20,621 nt of DNA. It comes from Firmicutes bacterium UBA1535 (GTDB lineage: Bacteria; Bacillota; Clostridia; Tissierellales; Sedimentibacteraceae). Made by a program: the position numbers and the translations under genes. The notes under the pieces were generated by a model. It saw only the letters and a list, made by a program, of their open reading frames with translations. It made no database searches and was not told where the DNA came from. Location of the stretch: the NCBI GenBank assembly GCA_002323775.1, contig DCPV01000239.1, forward strand, positions 15,478 to 36,098. Reading direction: 5' to 3'. Each line of letters starts with the position of its first letter. The first letter of the stretch is position 1. This document shows, one piece after another, positions 1 through 7,673 of the stretch.

Positions 1-87
1 GATTGTGACTCCTTAAATGTAGGTATAGCTGCAACACTTATACTGTATGAAGCGGCTGTTAGTAGAACGATAGGTCCGAGAAATTAA
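1..87 (+). CDS. SpoU/TrmH-family RNA 2'-O-methyltransferase, C-terminal fragment
   Basis: The first 28 codons form an open frame ending in TAA at 85-87; the start lies outside the window. The peptide contains SLNVGIAATLILYEA, which matches motif 3 of the SpoU/TrmH (SPOUT) methyltransferases. In that family this segment belongs to the trefoil knot that binds S-adenosylmethionine and normally lies close to the C-terminus, as here. Family knowledge says these enzymes methylate ribose 2'-OH groups in tRNA or rRNA. The fragment is too short to say which RNA is modified or whether this is TrmH, RlmB or another member. A terminator follows about 70 bases downstream. Confidence 0.8.
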   Translation, partial: DCDSLNVGIAATLILYEAAVSRTIGPRN

Positions 88-154
88 ACCGTTCTTCTAC
101 TTTTTGAATTCTGTAAATGATAGAGTACAATTATAATATAGTATAAAAATACAT

Positions 155-185
155 AGGGGCATACAGTTTGTGTATGCCTCTTTTA
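155..185 (+). terminator. Rho-independent terminator of the SpoU methyltransferase gene
   Basis: A ten-base stem, AGGGGCATAC (155-164) with GTATGCCTCT (172-181), contains one G-U pair, has a 7-base loop and is followed by a run of T. It lies between the plus-strand methyltransferase end and the minus-strand HD gene, and its T-run fits termination on the plus strand. Confidence 0.8.
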
Positions 186-237
186 ATTTAAACATTATCT
201 AATTTATTTGCAGAGCAAGCGATAGGACTAAAAAATT

Positions 238-762
238 TTACTTAGCGAAGGCTTTCTTCCAGTTTTTAATTATTAGTTGTTTAGCGTTACTGCAATATTC
301 AAAAATAGCTATATACTTATCTACAAAGCTCACAATCCATGCCTCCGGAGATTTAGGCATACCAAACGGAAACATGTGTCCAACTATTATGTCCTTTTCC
401 TTGCTATTAAGTTCAAAGTATTTTGAAGCGTTTTTAAAGGCAATTTTAGGATGATTTATCGCATGATTTATAGAGTCCTTTATTATACCAATACTGCTTC
501 TCTTATTAAATTTATATAAATGAAAGTCGTGAAGCAATGCTCCTCTTATACATGATTTCCAATCCAAATTACTTTTATATGCAATCAAATACGAATAGTA
601 TGCAACTTTTACACTATGCTCGTATACACTACTCTCACTATGATGTTTAATAAGCTTTGTTTGCCCATATTCATGATGCGAGATTACTTCTTCAGCAATA
701 TTTGTAAATCTATAATCAATAATTTTCAATATTTTCTTCCTTTCAATTTTATTTAAAATCAT
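238..762 (-). CDS. HD-domain protein, probable metal-dependent phosphohydrolase
   Basis: A small protein of about 174 aa that consists of a single HD domain. Counted from the ATG at 762, the metal-binding pattern is visible as H49 (EHSVKVA), H78-D79 (GALLHDF), H100/H104 (NHAINHP), H129 (VGHM) and D148 (SFVDKY), the usual H...HD...D order. Family knowledge predicts a phosphohydrolase acting on a nucleotide or similar phosphoester; the substrate cannot be read from the sequence. It is soluble, with no membrane segment. The start is uncertain. The frame also opens with ATG at 792, which would add a cysteine- and tyrosine-rich stretch, and neither ATG has a clear Shine-Dalgarno. A TTG at 729 has AGGAAG six bases upstream and would remove 11 further residues. 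The gene stands alone between terminators. Confidence 0.75.
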   Translation of the reverse strand: MILNKIERKKILKIIDYRFTNIAEEVISHHEYGQTKLIKHHSESSVYEHSVKVAYYSYLIAYKSNLDWKSCIRGALLHDFHLYKFNKRSSIGIIKDSINHAINHPKIAFKNASKYFELNSKEKDIIVGHMFPFGMPKSPEAWIVSFVDKYIAIFEYCSNAKQLIIKNWKKAFAK

Positions 763-816
763 AAAATAATAACAACATTTATATAATAACATAAATTTTA
801 AATTAATAAAAACGAA

Positions 817-845
817 ATATTATGTATAATTGTAAATTTTCGCAA
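817..845 (-). promoter_or_regulatory. Candidate sigma-A promoter of the HD-domain gene
   Basis: On the minus strand TTGCGA (845-840) is followed after 17 bases by TAATAT (822-817). It lies just beyond the terminator hairpin of the upstream peptidase gene, and transcription would start about 20 bases before the ATG at 792. Both hexamers deviate from consensus and the region is A/T-rich, so this is a candidate only. Confidence 0.35.
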
Positions 846-847
846 AC

Positions 848-874
848 TAAAAGCGCATTGTGTATTCAATGCGC
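848..874 (-). terminator. Terminator of the M23 peptidase gene
   Basis: A perfect 8-bp stem, GCGCATTG (853-860) with CAATGCGC (867-874), has a 6-base loop. On the minus strand it is followed by TTTTA, and it sits 20 bases past the stop codon of the M23 gene. Confidence 0.75.
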
Positions 875-894
875 ATATTGTCTTTTGTTGGTTT

Positions 895-2529
895 TTATTT
901 ATATTGTTTACCTAAATAGCTTGCAGGATTTTGGGTAGCTTTATATTTTCTTACTTCAAAGTGTAAATGTGGTCCAGTGCTTTGACCAGTGCTTCCAACG
1001 GCAGATATTACTTGACCTTGATAAACTTTGTCTCCGGTCTTAACATACAATTTGCTGCAATGAGCATAAATTGTAGTCCATCCGCCACCATGACTTATTT
1101 CTACCATGTACCCGTATTGACCATACCATCCTGAATAAGTTACAGTACCACCATCAGCAGCTTTTATATCAGTGCCTGACTTTGTTGCCATATCAAGCCC
1201 TCTGTGGAAACCTCCGCTTCTTGAACCATAAGCTGAACTAATAGTATAACTAGAAAGAGGTTTTATAAATGTTCCAGATCCTACTTTTGGTGGTGGATCT
1301 TGAGTTCCTACTAAAACAACCTCATTTTGCGGCTGAGTTTTAGTGCTTCTTGAAACTTCCTTACGACCTATCTCTATACCATTTTGCTCAGTTATGATGT
1401 ATTCAACATCATCCTTACCATAAACTCCGGCTTTTTTTACCTTTTTTTCATCTGAATACATGTACGAAACCTTTTGTGTTTCAGTTCCATACTTTATCTT
1501 TTCTTCTACAATAAGCTTGCGTTCTATGTTTACATTAATGAAAGGCTTTGGAACTACCAAACTAAGATCATCACCAGGCATTAATTTATCTTCTTTAGCA
1601 CTTGGGTTTGCAGCCATTAAATCTTCTACAGTCATTTTGTTTTTAATAGCTATATCCCAATAAGTGTCACCTTTTTGAACAGTATAAGATACCTTTTCAT
1701 CAGTACCAATCAATATATACTCTAATAATTTATCCTTATCATCAATTTTATCATTAGCTACAGTAATAGCTTCAATTGAAATGTTTTCACTAAACTCAGC
1801 ACTGATAATTTGATCTTGTTCATATTTTGAAGTAAAATAATCCTTAACACTATTTATTAAGTCGTTTGCTTCTTCTTTAGATCTTAAAACCCCTATTACT
1901 TCACCATTTACAGATAGAGCATATCCTTGTGACTTGATATTAAGCTTTGACCTTAAAGATGAGTTTAATTTAACATTTGAAATCAGTTCGCTGTCATTTG
2001 CATTTGATTCAACTAATCTTACAGATGAAGTAACTACTGATTCTGTGTTGTTTTTATTTCTATACTCATTCTCTAATTTCTTAATTGCAATGTCAACCGT
2101 TTCTCGCTCTCTTACAGTTCCGATTTCTTTATCGTCTATAAAAAGTGTGTAGCTCTTAGCACTATAGTAGCTGTTAAGGCTAGGCGTAGCCGATAATGAG
2201 TCAAACATAGAAAATCCGGATAATAACAATACAGAAACAAGAGCTAAGCAGACAGCGTTAATACTGTGAGCTTTATATTTTAATACGAATTTTGGTAATT
2301 TAATGTTTTTAAAAAAATCATTTGATTTTGAAATTAAAGAATCCTTTCTTTCAGCTAAAACACTTGCTTTCTTTTTAGATTCAGTTTTCTTTTTAACTTC
2401 ATTATTTTTAGCTACCAATACATATTTAGCATTTTTAGTAATAATTGTTTTATCTTTTTCTGTAAGTTTATTTTTCGAATTGTCTTCTTTTTCAGTATTT
2501 TTTTGATTATTTGTTTTTTGGTTTTTCAT
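895..2529 (-). CDS. Membrane-anchored LysM-G5-M23 peptidoglycan endopeptidase
   Basis: A 544-aa cell-wall hydrolase. Residues 1-88 are a lysine-rich, polar cytoplasmic segment; 90-107 form one transmembrane helix, so the rest is outside the cell. Residues 125-275 contain two repeat-like stretches (SYTLFIDDKEIGTV and GYALSVNGEVIGVL). A LysM domain (about 281-327, YTVQKGDTYWDIA) should bind peptidoglycan, and a G5 domain (about 331-408) follows. The C-terminal M23 domain (about 418-540) has the zinc ligands H442 and D446 (HRGLD) and H523 in HLHFE, plus H490 (YAH) and H521, so it should be an active LytM-type endopeptidase cutting peptide cross-links. The start is supported by AGGAAGTG upstream of the ATG at 2529. 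A perfect WalR-type box lies about 180 bases upstream, so control by the WalRK envelope-stress system is plausible. The DnaD/DnaC pair is divergent and functionally unrelated. Confidence 0.92.
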   Translation of the reverse strand: MKNQKTNNQKNTEKEDNSKNKLTEKDKTIITKNAKYVLVAKNNEVKKKTESKKKASVLAERKDSLISKSNDFFKNIKLPKFVLKYKAHSINAVCLALVSVLLLSGFSMFDSLSATPSLNSYYSAKSYTLFIDDKEIGTVRERETVDIAIKKLENEYRNKNNTESVVTSSVRLVESNANDSELISNVKLNSSLRSKLNIKSQGYALSVNGEVIGVLRSKEEANDLINSVKDYFTSKYEQDQIISAEFSENISIEAITVANDKIDDKDKLLEYILIGTDEKVSYTVQKGDTYWDIAIKNKMTVEDLMAANPSAKEDKLMPGDDLSLVVPKPFINVNIERKLIVEEKIKYGTETQKVSYMYSDEKKVKKAGVYGKDDVEYIITEQNGIEIGRKEVSRSTKTQPQNEVVLVGTQDPPPKVGSGTFIKPLSSYTISSAYGSRSGGFHRGLDMATKSGTDIKAADGGTVTYSGWYGQYGYMVEISHGGGWTTIYAHCSKLYVKTGDKVYQGQVISAVGSTGQSTGPHLHFEVRKYKATQNPASYLGKQYK

Positions 2530-2604
2530 AATTCACTTCCTAATTTTTTATTGTACTTATCTCAAAATTAAGAACCATAAGGTTTTTAAAAAGATCAGTA
2601 TTAT

Positions 2605-2674
2605 TTACTCTAATCTCAAAATAATAAATTTTTGTAATTTTACTTTTTAGAAATTTCTGATATAATTAGAGTAA
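2605..2674. repeat. Perfect 10-bp inverted repeat with a 50-base spacer
   Basis: TTACTCTAAT (2605-2614) is the exact reverse complement of ATTAGAGTAA (2665-2674). The right arm overlaps the plus-strand TATAAT at 2661-2666. It could bring together two protein-binding half sites or form a long stem-loop. The function is unknown, and A/T richness makes chance more likely than the length suggests. Confidence 0.45.
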
Positions 2675-2707
2675 CTAATTGGGATAACATTTATTCGTCG
2701 GTTGAAT

Positions 2708-2724
2708 GTTACAATTATATTACA
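2708..2724 (-). promoter_or_regulatory. Candidate WalR (YycF) binding site upstream of the M23 peptidase gene
   Basis: Read on the minus strand, 2724-2708 gives TGTAAT-ATAAT-TGTAAC. This matches every position of the published WalR consensus TGTWAH-N5-TGTWAH. WalR is known to activate M23 and other wall hydrolases in Firmicutes. The box lies about 180 bases from the start codon, which is far but workable if the promoter is between them. The background is A/T-rich, so chance remains possible. Confidence 0.45.
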
Positions 2725-2880
2725 ATTTTTTTTTATTGTCAATAGTTTTTTGGTGAAATGTTTTCCTAAATTTTCTATCAAGCTTGGACACTACTAAATT
2801 CACACAAAATAAGGAATAAAATATTATAAAATCTTTTTATTAAAAAGGTTACATATATTATATGCAGTTAGGAGAAATTT

Positions 2881-3984
2881 ATGAATTATTTTTTAGAAGA
2901 AATTAAAATAGATTTGCAGGATACCCCTGTTGAAAACATATTTATAACTGATTTCATGCCTTTGGCCGATGGAACATATGTAAAGGTGTACTTGCTTGGA
3001 TATAAGTATGCCAATGATAAAGAGAATTCAAGCAGCTTTAACAACGAAACCATAGCGAAGAATTTAAAAATTCCTTTGTCAGATGTTTTGAACGCATGGA
3101 CCTTTTGGGAGTCTCAAGGTATAGTAAAAAAATATAAGGCTGAGGATGAATATAATTATAGCGTAGAATTCATGAATTTAAAACAACTTTATGTGGACAA
3201 GATATATAAGCATTTATCAGCATCTTCGTCATTGCCTTCATTATCAAAGGAAAATAAAAGTTACGTAAATAACAACGATTTGATTGAATTAAACAAAGAT
3301 GAAGAATTTGTTCAAATGCACAAGGAGATTGAAAGGATTTTTGGAAAGTTTGTAAATATAAGCGATAAAAGAAAAATTAATCAGTGGCAAAGACAATACG
3401 ATTTAAGCCCAGAGATGATAATTCAAGCATTTTCCTACTGCGTAAACAACAAGAAAAAAAGAAGCATGAGCTATATTGAAAAAACAATAGCGGCTTGGAA
3501 TAGAGCAGGAGTAACAGATTTGGACACACTTGCAGAATTTTTAGAAACAAAGGAGGAGAGATATTTCATATATTCGAGAATATCTCAATCCTTAGGCTTT
3601 ATGAATAGAGCATTAACTGAGGGAGAAATGACTACCATTGATAAATGGTTTGATGATTTTGGGTTTTCAAAGGAAATGGTGTTAAAGGCTTTAGAAAATT
3701 CCACAAAAATATCGAGTCCAAATATAAGCTATTTTGATGCTATACTAGAGAAATGGTATGAAAAAGGCTTTAAGACACCAGAGGATATAGTTGATGACAG
3801 AAAATCAGTAGCTAAAAAGGATACACCAACAGAGAAAAAACCATCACAAGGCACAAAGAATAAATTTCACAATTTTGAACAAACATTTTCAGAATACAGT
3901 GAAAAAGAAATGGAAGAAATAGCTCAGAGAAATTTGAAAAAGAAGCTCGAAAAACTAGGAATACCTGTCCCAGCGGAGGAATAG
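2881..3984 (+). CDS. DnaD-domain primosomal protein
   Basis: A 367-aa replication-initiation protein. Residues about 1-105 resemble a winged-helix DnaD/DnaB N-terminal module (NNETIAKNLKIPLSDVLNAW...). Two tandem DnaB_2/DnaD C-terminal domains follow, at about 138-222 and 226-304, each with the signature YxxxIxxxW: YIEKTIAAW at 198-206 and YFDAILEKW at 284-292. A charged linker leads to a tail (about 327-349, KFHNFEQTFSEYSEKEMEE) of a kind often seen in clostridial DnaD-like proteins. Family knowledge: such proteins remodel origin DNA and help recruit the helicase loader. AGGAG lies seven bases before the ATG. The helicase-loader gene starts two bases after the stop, so the two are almost certainly one operon acting in DnaA-dependent or PriA-dependent loading of the replicative helicase. 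Confidence 0.9.
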   Translation: MNYFLEEIKIDLQDTPVENIFITDFMPLADGTYVKVYLLGYKYANDKENSSSFNNETIAKNLKIPLSDVLNAWTFWESQGIVKKYKAEDEYNYSVEFMNLKQLYVDKIYKHLSASSSLPSLSKENKSYVNNNDLIELNKDEEFVQMHKEIERIFGKFVNISDKRKINQWQRQYDLSPEMIIQAFSYCVNNKKKRSMSYIEKTIAAWNRAGVTDLDTLAEFLETKEERYFIYSRISQSLGFMNRALTEGEMTTIDKWFDDFGFSKEMVLKALENSTKISSPNISYFDAILEKWYEKGFKTPEDIVDDRKSVAKKDTPTEKKPSQGTKNKFHNFEQTFSEYSEKEMEEIAQRNLKKKLEKLGIPVPAEE

Positions 3985-3985
3985 T

Positions 3986-4963
3986 ATGAAAGATATATTA
4001 TTAAGGAAAATAAGAGATGAATACGACCAAAAAAGACACAGAGCATTTAACGAGGCACAGAGGAGAAAAGAGGATATATATAAGGCTTTGCCAATGCTTG
4101 AGGAGCTTGATAAACAAATAGCTTTAACAGGCATAGAGCTTTCTAAAGTAGTATTATTAAAGCCGGAAAATTTCGAGGAAGAAATCACCAAAGTACGAAG
4201 TAAATTAGATGGATATAGAGAAGAAAAAAAATTAGTTTTAAAGCAAAATAGCTTGACAGAAGACGATTTTAAGCCTGTTTTTGAATGTAAAGAGTGCGAA
4301 GATACTGGATATACATCCTCACAGGAAAAATGCAAATGCTACAAGCAAAAAATTATAGAAAATCTTTACGATATGTCAAATATTAAGTATAGACTACAAA
4401 AAGAGAATTTCAATCTATTTGATATAGGTGTGTTCAGCGCTGAAAAATTTAAGGAAGAAAAGCTAAGTCCTAAGCAGAATATGAAAAACATACTAGAAGC
4501 TTGTGGCAATTTCTGTCTAAATTTCAGCAGAGAATCACCAAGTTTGCTATTTCATGGAACAACTGGAGTAGGTAAAACTTTTATGTGCAACTGCATAGCC
4601 TCAGAGCTTATAGAAAAAGGAAAAACTGTTATTTATCAGACAGCATCTAATCTCATAGAGGTAATAGAGGAGCATAAATTCAAGAAGACAGAAGAAGCAG
4701 GGATAAATAAGGAAAACTATAACTATTTGTTTGAATGTGATTTATTGATAATAGATGATTTGGGAACAGAGCTAAATAATTCCTTCACGAACTCAGAGCT
4801 TTTCAACATAATAAATGCTAGAATGATATCAGATAGAAAGACTATAATATCAACAAATCTACCACTAGCTGACCTGGCTTTAGTCTATTCGGACAGAATA
4901 ATTTCAAGAATTTTCAATGAATTTGCAATCTTCAAGTTCTTTGGAAAAGACCTTAGATTTTAA
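3986..4963 (+). CDS. DnaC/DnaI-like replicative helicase loader (AAA+ ATPase)
   Basis: A 325-aa protein of the DnaC/DnaI/IstB AAA+ family. Residues 1-95 are a charged, helical N-terminal segment. A cysteine cluster C101, C104, C116, C118 (CKECEDTGYTSSQEKCKC) resembles the zinc-binding domain by which DnaI-type loaders contact the helicase. The ATPase core has Walker A GTTGVGKT (191-198), Walker B LLIIDD (253-258), a sensor-1 like TIISTNL (286-292) and arginines R304 and R308 (SDRIISRI) in the arginine-finger region. Its role would be ATP-dependent loading of the DnaB-type helicase. IstB transposon helpers share this core, but no istA or IS ends are present and the partner is a DnaD protein, so the chromosomal loader is preferred. 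GGAGG lies inside the end of the dnaD gene. Confidence 0.9.
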   Translation: MKDILLRKIRDEYDQKRHRAFNEAQRRKEDIYKALPMLEELDKQIALTGIELSKVVLLKPENFEEEITKVRSKLDGYREEKKLVLKQNSLTEDDFKPVFECKECEDTGYTSSQEKCKCYKQKIIENLYDMSNIKYRLQKENFNLFDIGVFSAEKFKEEKLSPKQNMKNILEACGNFCLNFSRESPSLLFHGTTGVGKTFMCNCIASELIEKGKTVIYQTASNLIEVIEEHKFKKTEEAGINKENYNYLFECDLLIIDDLGTELNNSFTNSELFNIINARMISDRKTIISTNLPLADLALVYSDRIISRIFNEFAIFKFFGKDLRF

Positions 4964-5038
4964 GAAAGTTATTTATAAAAAAATATAAAAATTAAATTTT
5001 TATACTACAAGTATTAGAGAGAGGAAAGTGAGTAAAAG

Positions 5039-5683
5039 ATGAAAATTTTAGTAACAGGGTTTGATCCATTCGGAGGAGAAACTGTAAATCCTGCATATGA
5101 GGCAGTGAAGCTTTTGCCTGAAAACATAAAGGGAGCAGAGATAATAAAAATTGAAATACCTACAGTTTTTGGCAGAGCAAGCGAAGAAGTAGAAAAGGCA
5201 ATTGAAAAACACAGACCTGATGCTGTAGTATGTGTAGGTCAGGCAGGCGGAAGGTCTTGTATATCGATTGAGAGGATAGGAATTAATTTAAGAGAAGCTC
5301 CTATACCTGATAATGACGGAAATCAGCCTATAGATGAGAAAATAAAAGAGGACGGTCAAAACGCATACTTTGCTACTATACCGATAAAGGCTATGGTAGA
5401 TAATGTGAGGAAAAACGGTATACCATCTCATTTGTCATACACAGCAGGCTCATATGTTTGCAATGATTTAATGTATTCTTTATTATACATATTAGAAAAG
5501 AAATATCCTCATGTAAAGGGAGGCTTTATACATGTGCCATATGCAACAGAGCAGGTGGCAAACAAAGCAAACAACATAGCGAGCATGCCTGTTCAGACGA
5601 TTGCCAAAGGTTTAGAACATGCAATAGAAGCAATAGTAGATAATGAATTAGATACTAAAGAAGCAATGGGTACTACGATGTAA
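5039..5683 (+). CDS. pcp: Pyroglutamyl-peptidase I
   Basis: A 214-aa cysteine peptidase (family C15), the normal length. It removes N-terminal pyroglutamate (5-oxoproline) from peptides in the cytoplasm. Visible signatures are VTGFDPFGG (5-13), GQAGGR with SIERIGIN (67-83), the active-site region YTAGSYVCNDLMY (134-146) and GFIHVPY (162-168). The inferred triad is E78, C141 and H165; the spacings of 63 and 24 residues match E81-C144-H168 of the Bacillus enzyme. A purine-rich GAGAGGAAAGTGAG precedes the ATG. The next gene downstream encodes a 5-oxoprolinase subunit, so the released pyroglutamate can be turned into glutamate. No strong promoter is seen in the 75 bases before the gene, apart from a TATACT at 5001-5006 without a matching -35. 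Confidence 0.96.
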   Translation: MKILVTGFDPFGGETVNPAYEAVKLLPENIKGAEIIKIEIPTVFGRASEEVEKAIEKHRPDAVVCVGQAGGRSCISIERIGINLREAPIPDNDGNQPIDEKIKEDGQNAYFATIPIKAMVDNVRKNGIPSHLSYTAGSYVCNDLMYSLLYILEKKYPHVKGGFIHVPYATEQVANKANNIASMPVQTIAKGLEHAIEAIVDNELDTKEAMGTTM

Positions 5684-5706
5684 TAAATTCAGAATAACAT
5701 AGAAAG

Positions 5707-5743
5707 CACTTTGCATCTGCTTATGATGTCGCAAAGTGGCATC
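5707..5743 (+). promoter_or_regulatory. Two mutually exclusive hairpins in the pcp-pxpBC spacer
   Basis: Hairpin 1 pairs CACTTTG-CATC (5707-5717) with GATG (5725-5728) and CAAAGTG (5732-5738), leaving a 3-base bulge. Hairpin 2 pairs GATGTC (5725-5730) with GGCATC (5738-5743), including one G-U pair and a 7-base loop, and ends four bases before the ribosome binding site GAGG (5748-5751). Both need 5725-5728, so they cannot form together. This has the geometry of a translational or attenuation switch, but no ligand-binding fold is recognised and a protein operator is equally possible. Confidence 0.4.
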
Positions 5744-5756
5744 GTGTGAGGTTAAA

Positions 5757-7541
5757 ATGAGGAGCGAAGAATTTTTTTCAGCAGGAGACTGCTCTGTGCT
5801 TATCAAATTTGGAGATAAGATAAGAGAAGAAACGAACAAAAAGCTTAATAAATTTAATAAAATGCTAACAGACTGCAAGCACAAGGCTATTATTGACACA
5901 ATACCATCATATTGTGCGTTGCTGATAAATTATAAGCCTGAATTAATAAGGTATGCAGAACTTGTAAAATTTTTAAGAGACTTATTTGAAAATGTTAATT
6001 CAGAGTTTGAGCATAATAAGGAAATTGTGGAAATACCTGTATTGTATGGAAATGAAAAGGGTATAGATATAGAAGCTGTAGCAAAGCATAATAATTTAAG
6101 CAAAGAAAATGTTATATCCTTGCACTCTGAGCCAGAATATCTCATATACATGCTTGGATTTACACCGGGTTTCCCATATCTTGGCGGAATGAATAAAAAG
6201 ATAGCTACTCCAAGACTTGAAACTCCTAGAGTAAAAATAGAAGCCGGAAGCGTAGGGATAGCCGGAGAACAAACAGGCATATATCCGATTAGCTCTCCGG
6301 GCGGCTGGCAGATTATAGGACAAACACCTGTAGAGCTTTTTAATATAAATAGAAAAAATCCTATTTTATTAAAAGCCGGACAATATATAAAATTTAAGCC
6401 AATAAATCAAGAAGAATTTGATAAAATAAAAGCTCAAAATGAAGAAGATAAATTGCTTTATCCAAGTCATTCAAACACTGATAATTATAACTATCAAAGT
6501 AAAAAAGGCTTTATAGTTAGAAATCAAGGCTTTCTAACTACAATTCAAGACAGAGGAAGATATCAATATCAAGCCTTTGGTGTTCCTGTATCGGGAGCAA
6601 TGGACATATACTCTCTAAGCTTAGCTAACATACTTGTAGATAATGATACAGATGAGGCTGTGCTTGAAGCTACAATACTTGGTCCTACTATAGAATTTGC
6701 AGAAGATAACATAATTGCAATAACTGGCGCAAATCTTATGCCTAGTGTAAATGGTATTGATGTAAGCATGAATACGGCACTTTTATGCCATAAGGGAGAT
6801 ATATTGTCCTTTAAAGGAGTAAAGTCCGGAAGCAGAGCATATATTGCTTTTGCAGGAGGCTTAGATGTGCCAAAGGTCATGGGTAGTAAATCAACCTATA
6901 TAAAGGCAGGGATAGGCGGATATAAGGGGAGAAAGCTTGAAAAAAATGATGAGATAGGTTTCGAAAATCCTAAGCTTAACATAGCAAATTTTGCACATAG
7001 GAAAGTATCCTTAAAAGAGAAGTCTGATAATCAAATACCTAAAGAACCGTTAAAGCTAAGGGTCGTTATGGGTCCTCAAGAAAACTATTTTACTGAAACT
7101 GGAATTAAAAGCTTTTTAAGCAGTACCTACACTGTATCCAATGAATTTGACAGAATGGGCTGTAGGCTTGAGGGAGAAAAAATACAGCACGTAAAGGACG
7201 GCAATATTATCTCTGACGGAATATCCTTTGGTGCAATACAAGTTCCGTCGCACGGAACACCGATAATAATGCTTGCAGACAGGCAAACTGTGGGAGGTTA
7301 CGCAAAAATAGCAAATGTAATTTCAGTTGATTTGCCTAAAATAGCCCAAGCAAAGGCTGGAGATAAGCTAAGCTTTGAAAAAATAAGCATAGAAAAAGCA
7401 CAAGATTTATATATAGAACAGCTAGCTGAGCTTGAAAGAATAAAGACAAGCTTTTCTAGTGAGAGTAATTCTAATTCGAGGCATTATCATGTAAAAGTAA
7501 ACAATAAGCATTATGATGTAGAAATATATGAGATTGATTAA
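5757..7541 (+). CDS. pxpBC: Fused PxpB-PxpC 5-oxoprolinase subunit (KipI-KipA fusion)
   Basis: A 594-aa fusion of two normally separate subunits. The PxpB (KipI-like) half spans about residues 5-220 with GFTPGFPYLGG (134-144) and GIYPISSPGGWQIIG (174-188). The PxpC (KipA-like, biotin-dependent carboxyltransferase family) half spans about 252-545, beginning GFLTTIQDRGR and containing GVPVSGAMD. With PxpA it hydrolyses 5-oxoproline to glutamate using ATP; pcp just upstream supplies the substrate. The ATG at 5757 is preferred because GAGG lies five bases upstream; an in-frame GTG at 5736 lacks a ribosome binding site and falls inside a hairpin. After PxpC come a polar linker and the tail HVKVNNKHYDVEIYE (residues 578-592), which resembles the first strands before a biotinyl domain but has no MKM biotinylation site. 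Urea amidolyase-type and older KipI/KipA names apply to the same folds; the pcp and pxpA context favours 5-oxoprolinase. Confidence 0.92.
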   Translation: MRSEEFFSAGDCSVLIKFGDKIREETNKKLNKFNKMLTDCKHKAIIDTIPSYCALLINYKPELIRYAELVKFLRDLFENVNSEFEHNKEIVEIPVLYGNEKGIDIEAVAKHNNLSKENVISLHSEPEYLIYMLGFTPGFPYLGGMNKKIATPRLETPRVKIEAGSVGIAGEQTGIYPISSPGGWQIIGQTPVELFNINRKNPILLKAGQYIKFKPINQEEFDKIKAQNEEDKLLYPSHSNTDNYNYQSKKGFIVRNQGFLTTIQDRGRYQYQAFGVPVSGAMDIYSLSLANILVDNDTDEAVLEATILGPTIEFAEDNIIAITGANLMPSVNGIDVSMNTALLCHKGDILSFKGVKSGSRAYIAFAGGLDVPKVMGSKSTYIKAGIGGYKGRKLEKNDEIGFENPKLNIANFAHRKVSLKEKSDNQIPKEPLKLRVVMGPQENYFTETGIKSFLSSTYTVSNEFDRMGCRLEGEKIQHVKDGNIISDGISFGAIQVPSHGTPIIMLADRQTVGGYAKIANVISVDLPKIAQAKAGDKLSFEKISIEKAQDLYIEQLAELERIKTSFSSESNSNSRHYHVKVNNKHYDVEIYEID

Positions 7542-7626
7542 GCTTTCCAAGTGTTTATAAACTACATAAATTAGATAAGCAGTTTTATTTTAAAAGAAAA
7601 AAATTATATCTTTATATATTAAATAT

Positions 7627-7663
7627 AAAAATCCGCTAAGCTTAATATTTTTAGCGGATTTTT
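7627..7663. terminator. Bidirectional terminator between pxpBC and the MATE gene
   Basis: A perfect 13-bp inverted repeat, AAAAATCCGCTAA (7627-7639) and TTAGCGGATTTTT (7651-7663), has an 11-base loop. The flanking A and T runs serve both directions. It lies between convergent genes, ten bases from the MATE stop codon. Confidence 0.9.
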
Positions 7664-7673
7664 CATATATTTT

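Larger units (their letters stand above)
2530..2880. promoter_or_regulatory. 351-base divergent intergenic region between the M23 and DnaD genes
   Basis: No gene is seen here. The region holds an extended -10 element on the plus strand (TGATATAAT, 2658-2666), a 10-bp inverted repeat (2605-2614 and 2665-2674) and two direct copies of ATCTCAAAAT (2559-2568 and 2613-2622). An inverted pair TAACATT (2685-2691) and AATGTTA (2705-2711) partly overlaps a WalR-like box at 2708-2724. A run of nine T follows at 2726-2734. If the plus-strand -10 is used, the dnaD transcript would have a leader of about 200 bases. No minus-strand promoter for the M23 gene stands out. Confidence 0.5.

Noticed and set aside
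3986..4963. IstB-type transposition helper as an alternative to the helicase loader
   Set aside because: No istA gene, inverted ends or target duplications are present, and the gene is tightly linked to a DnaD-domain gene, as expected of the replication loader.
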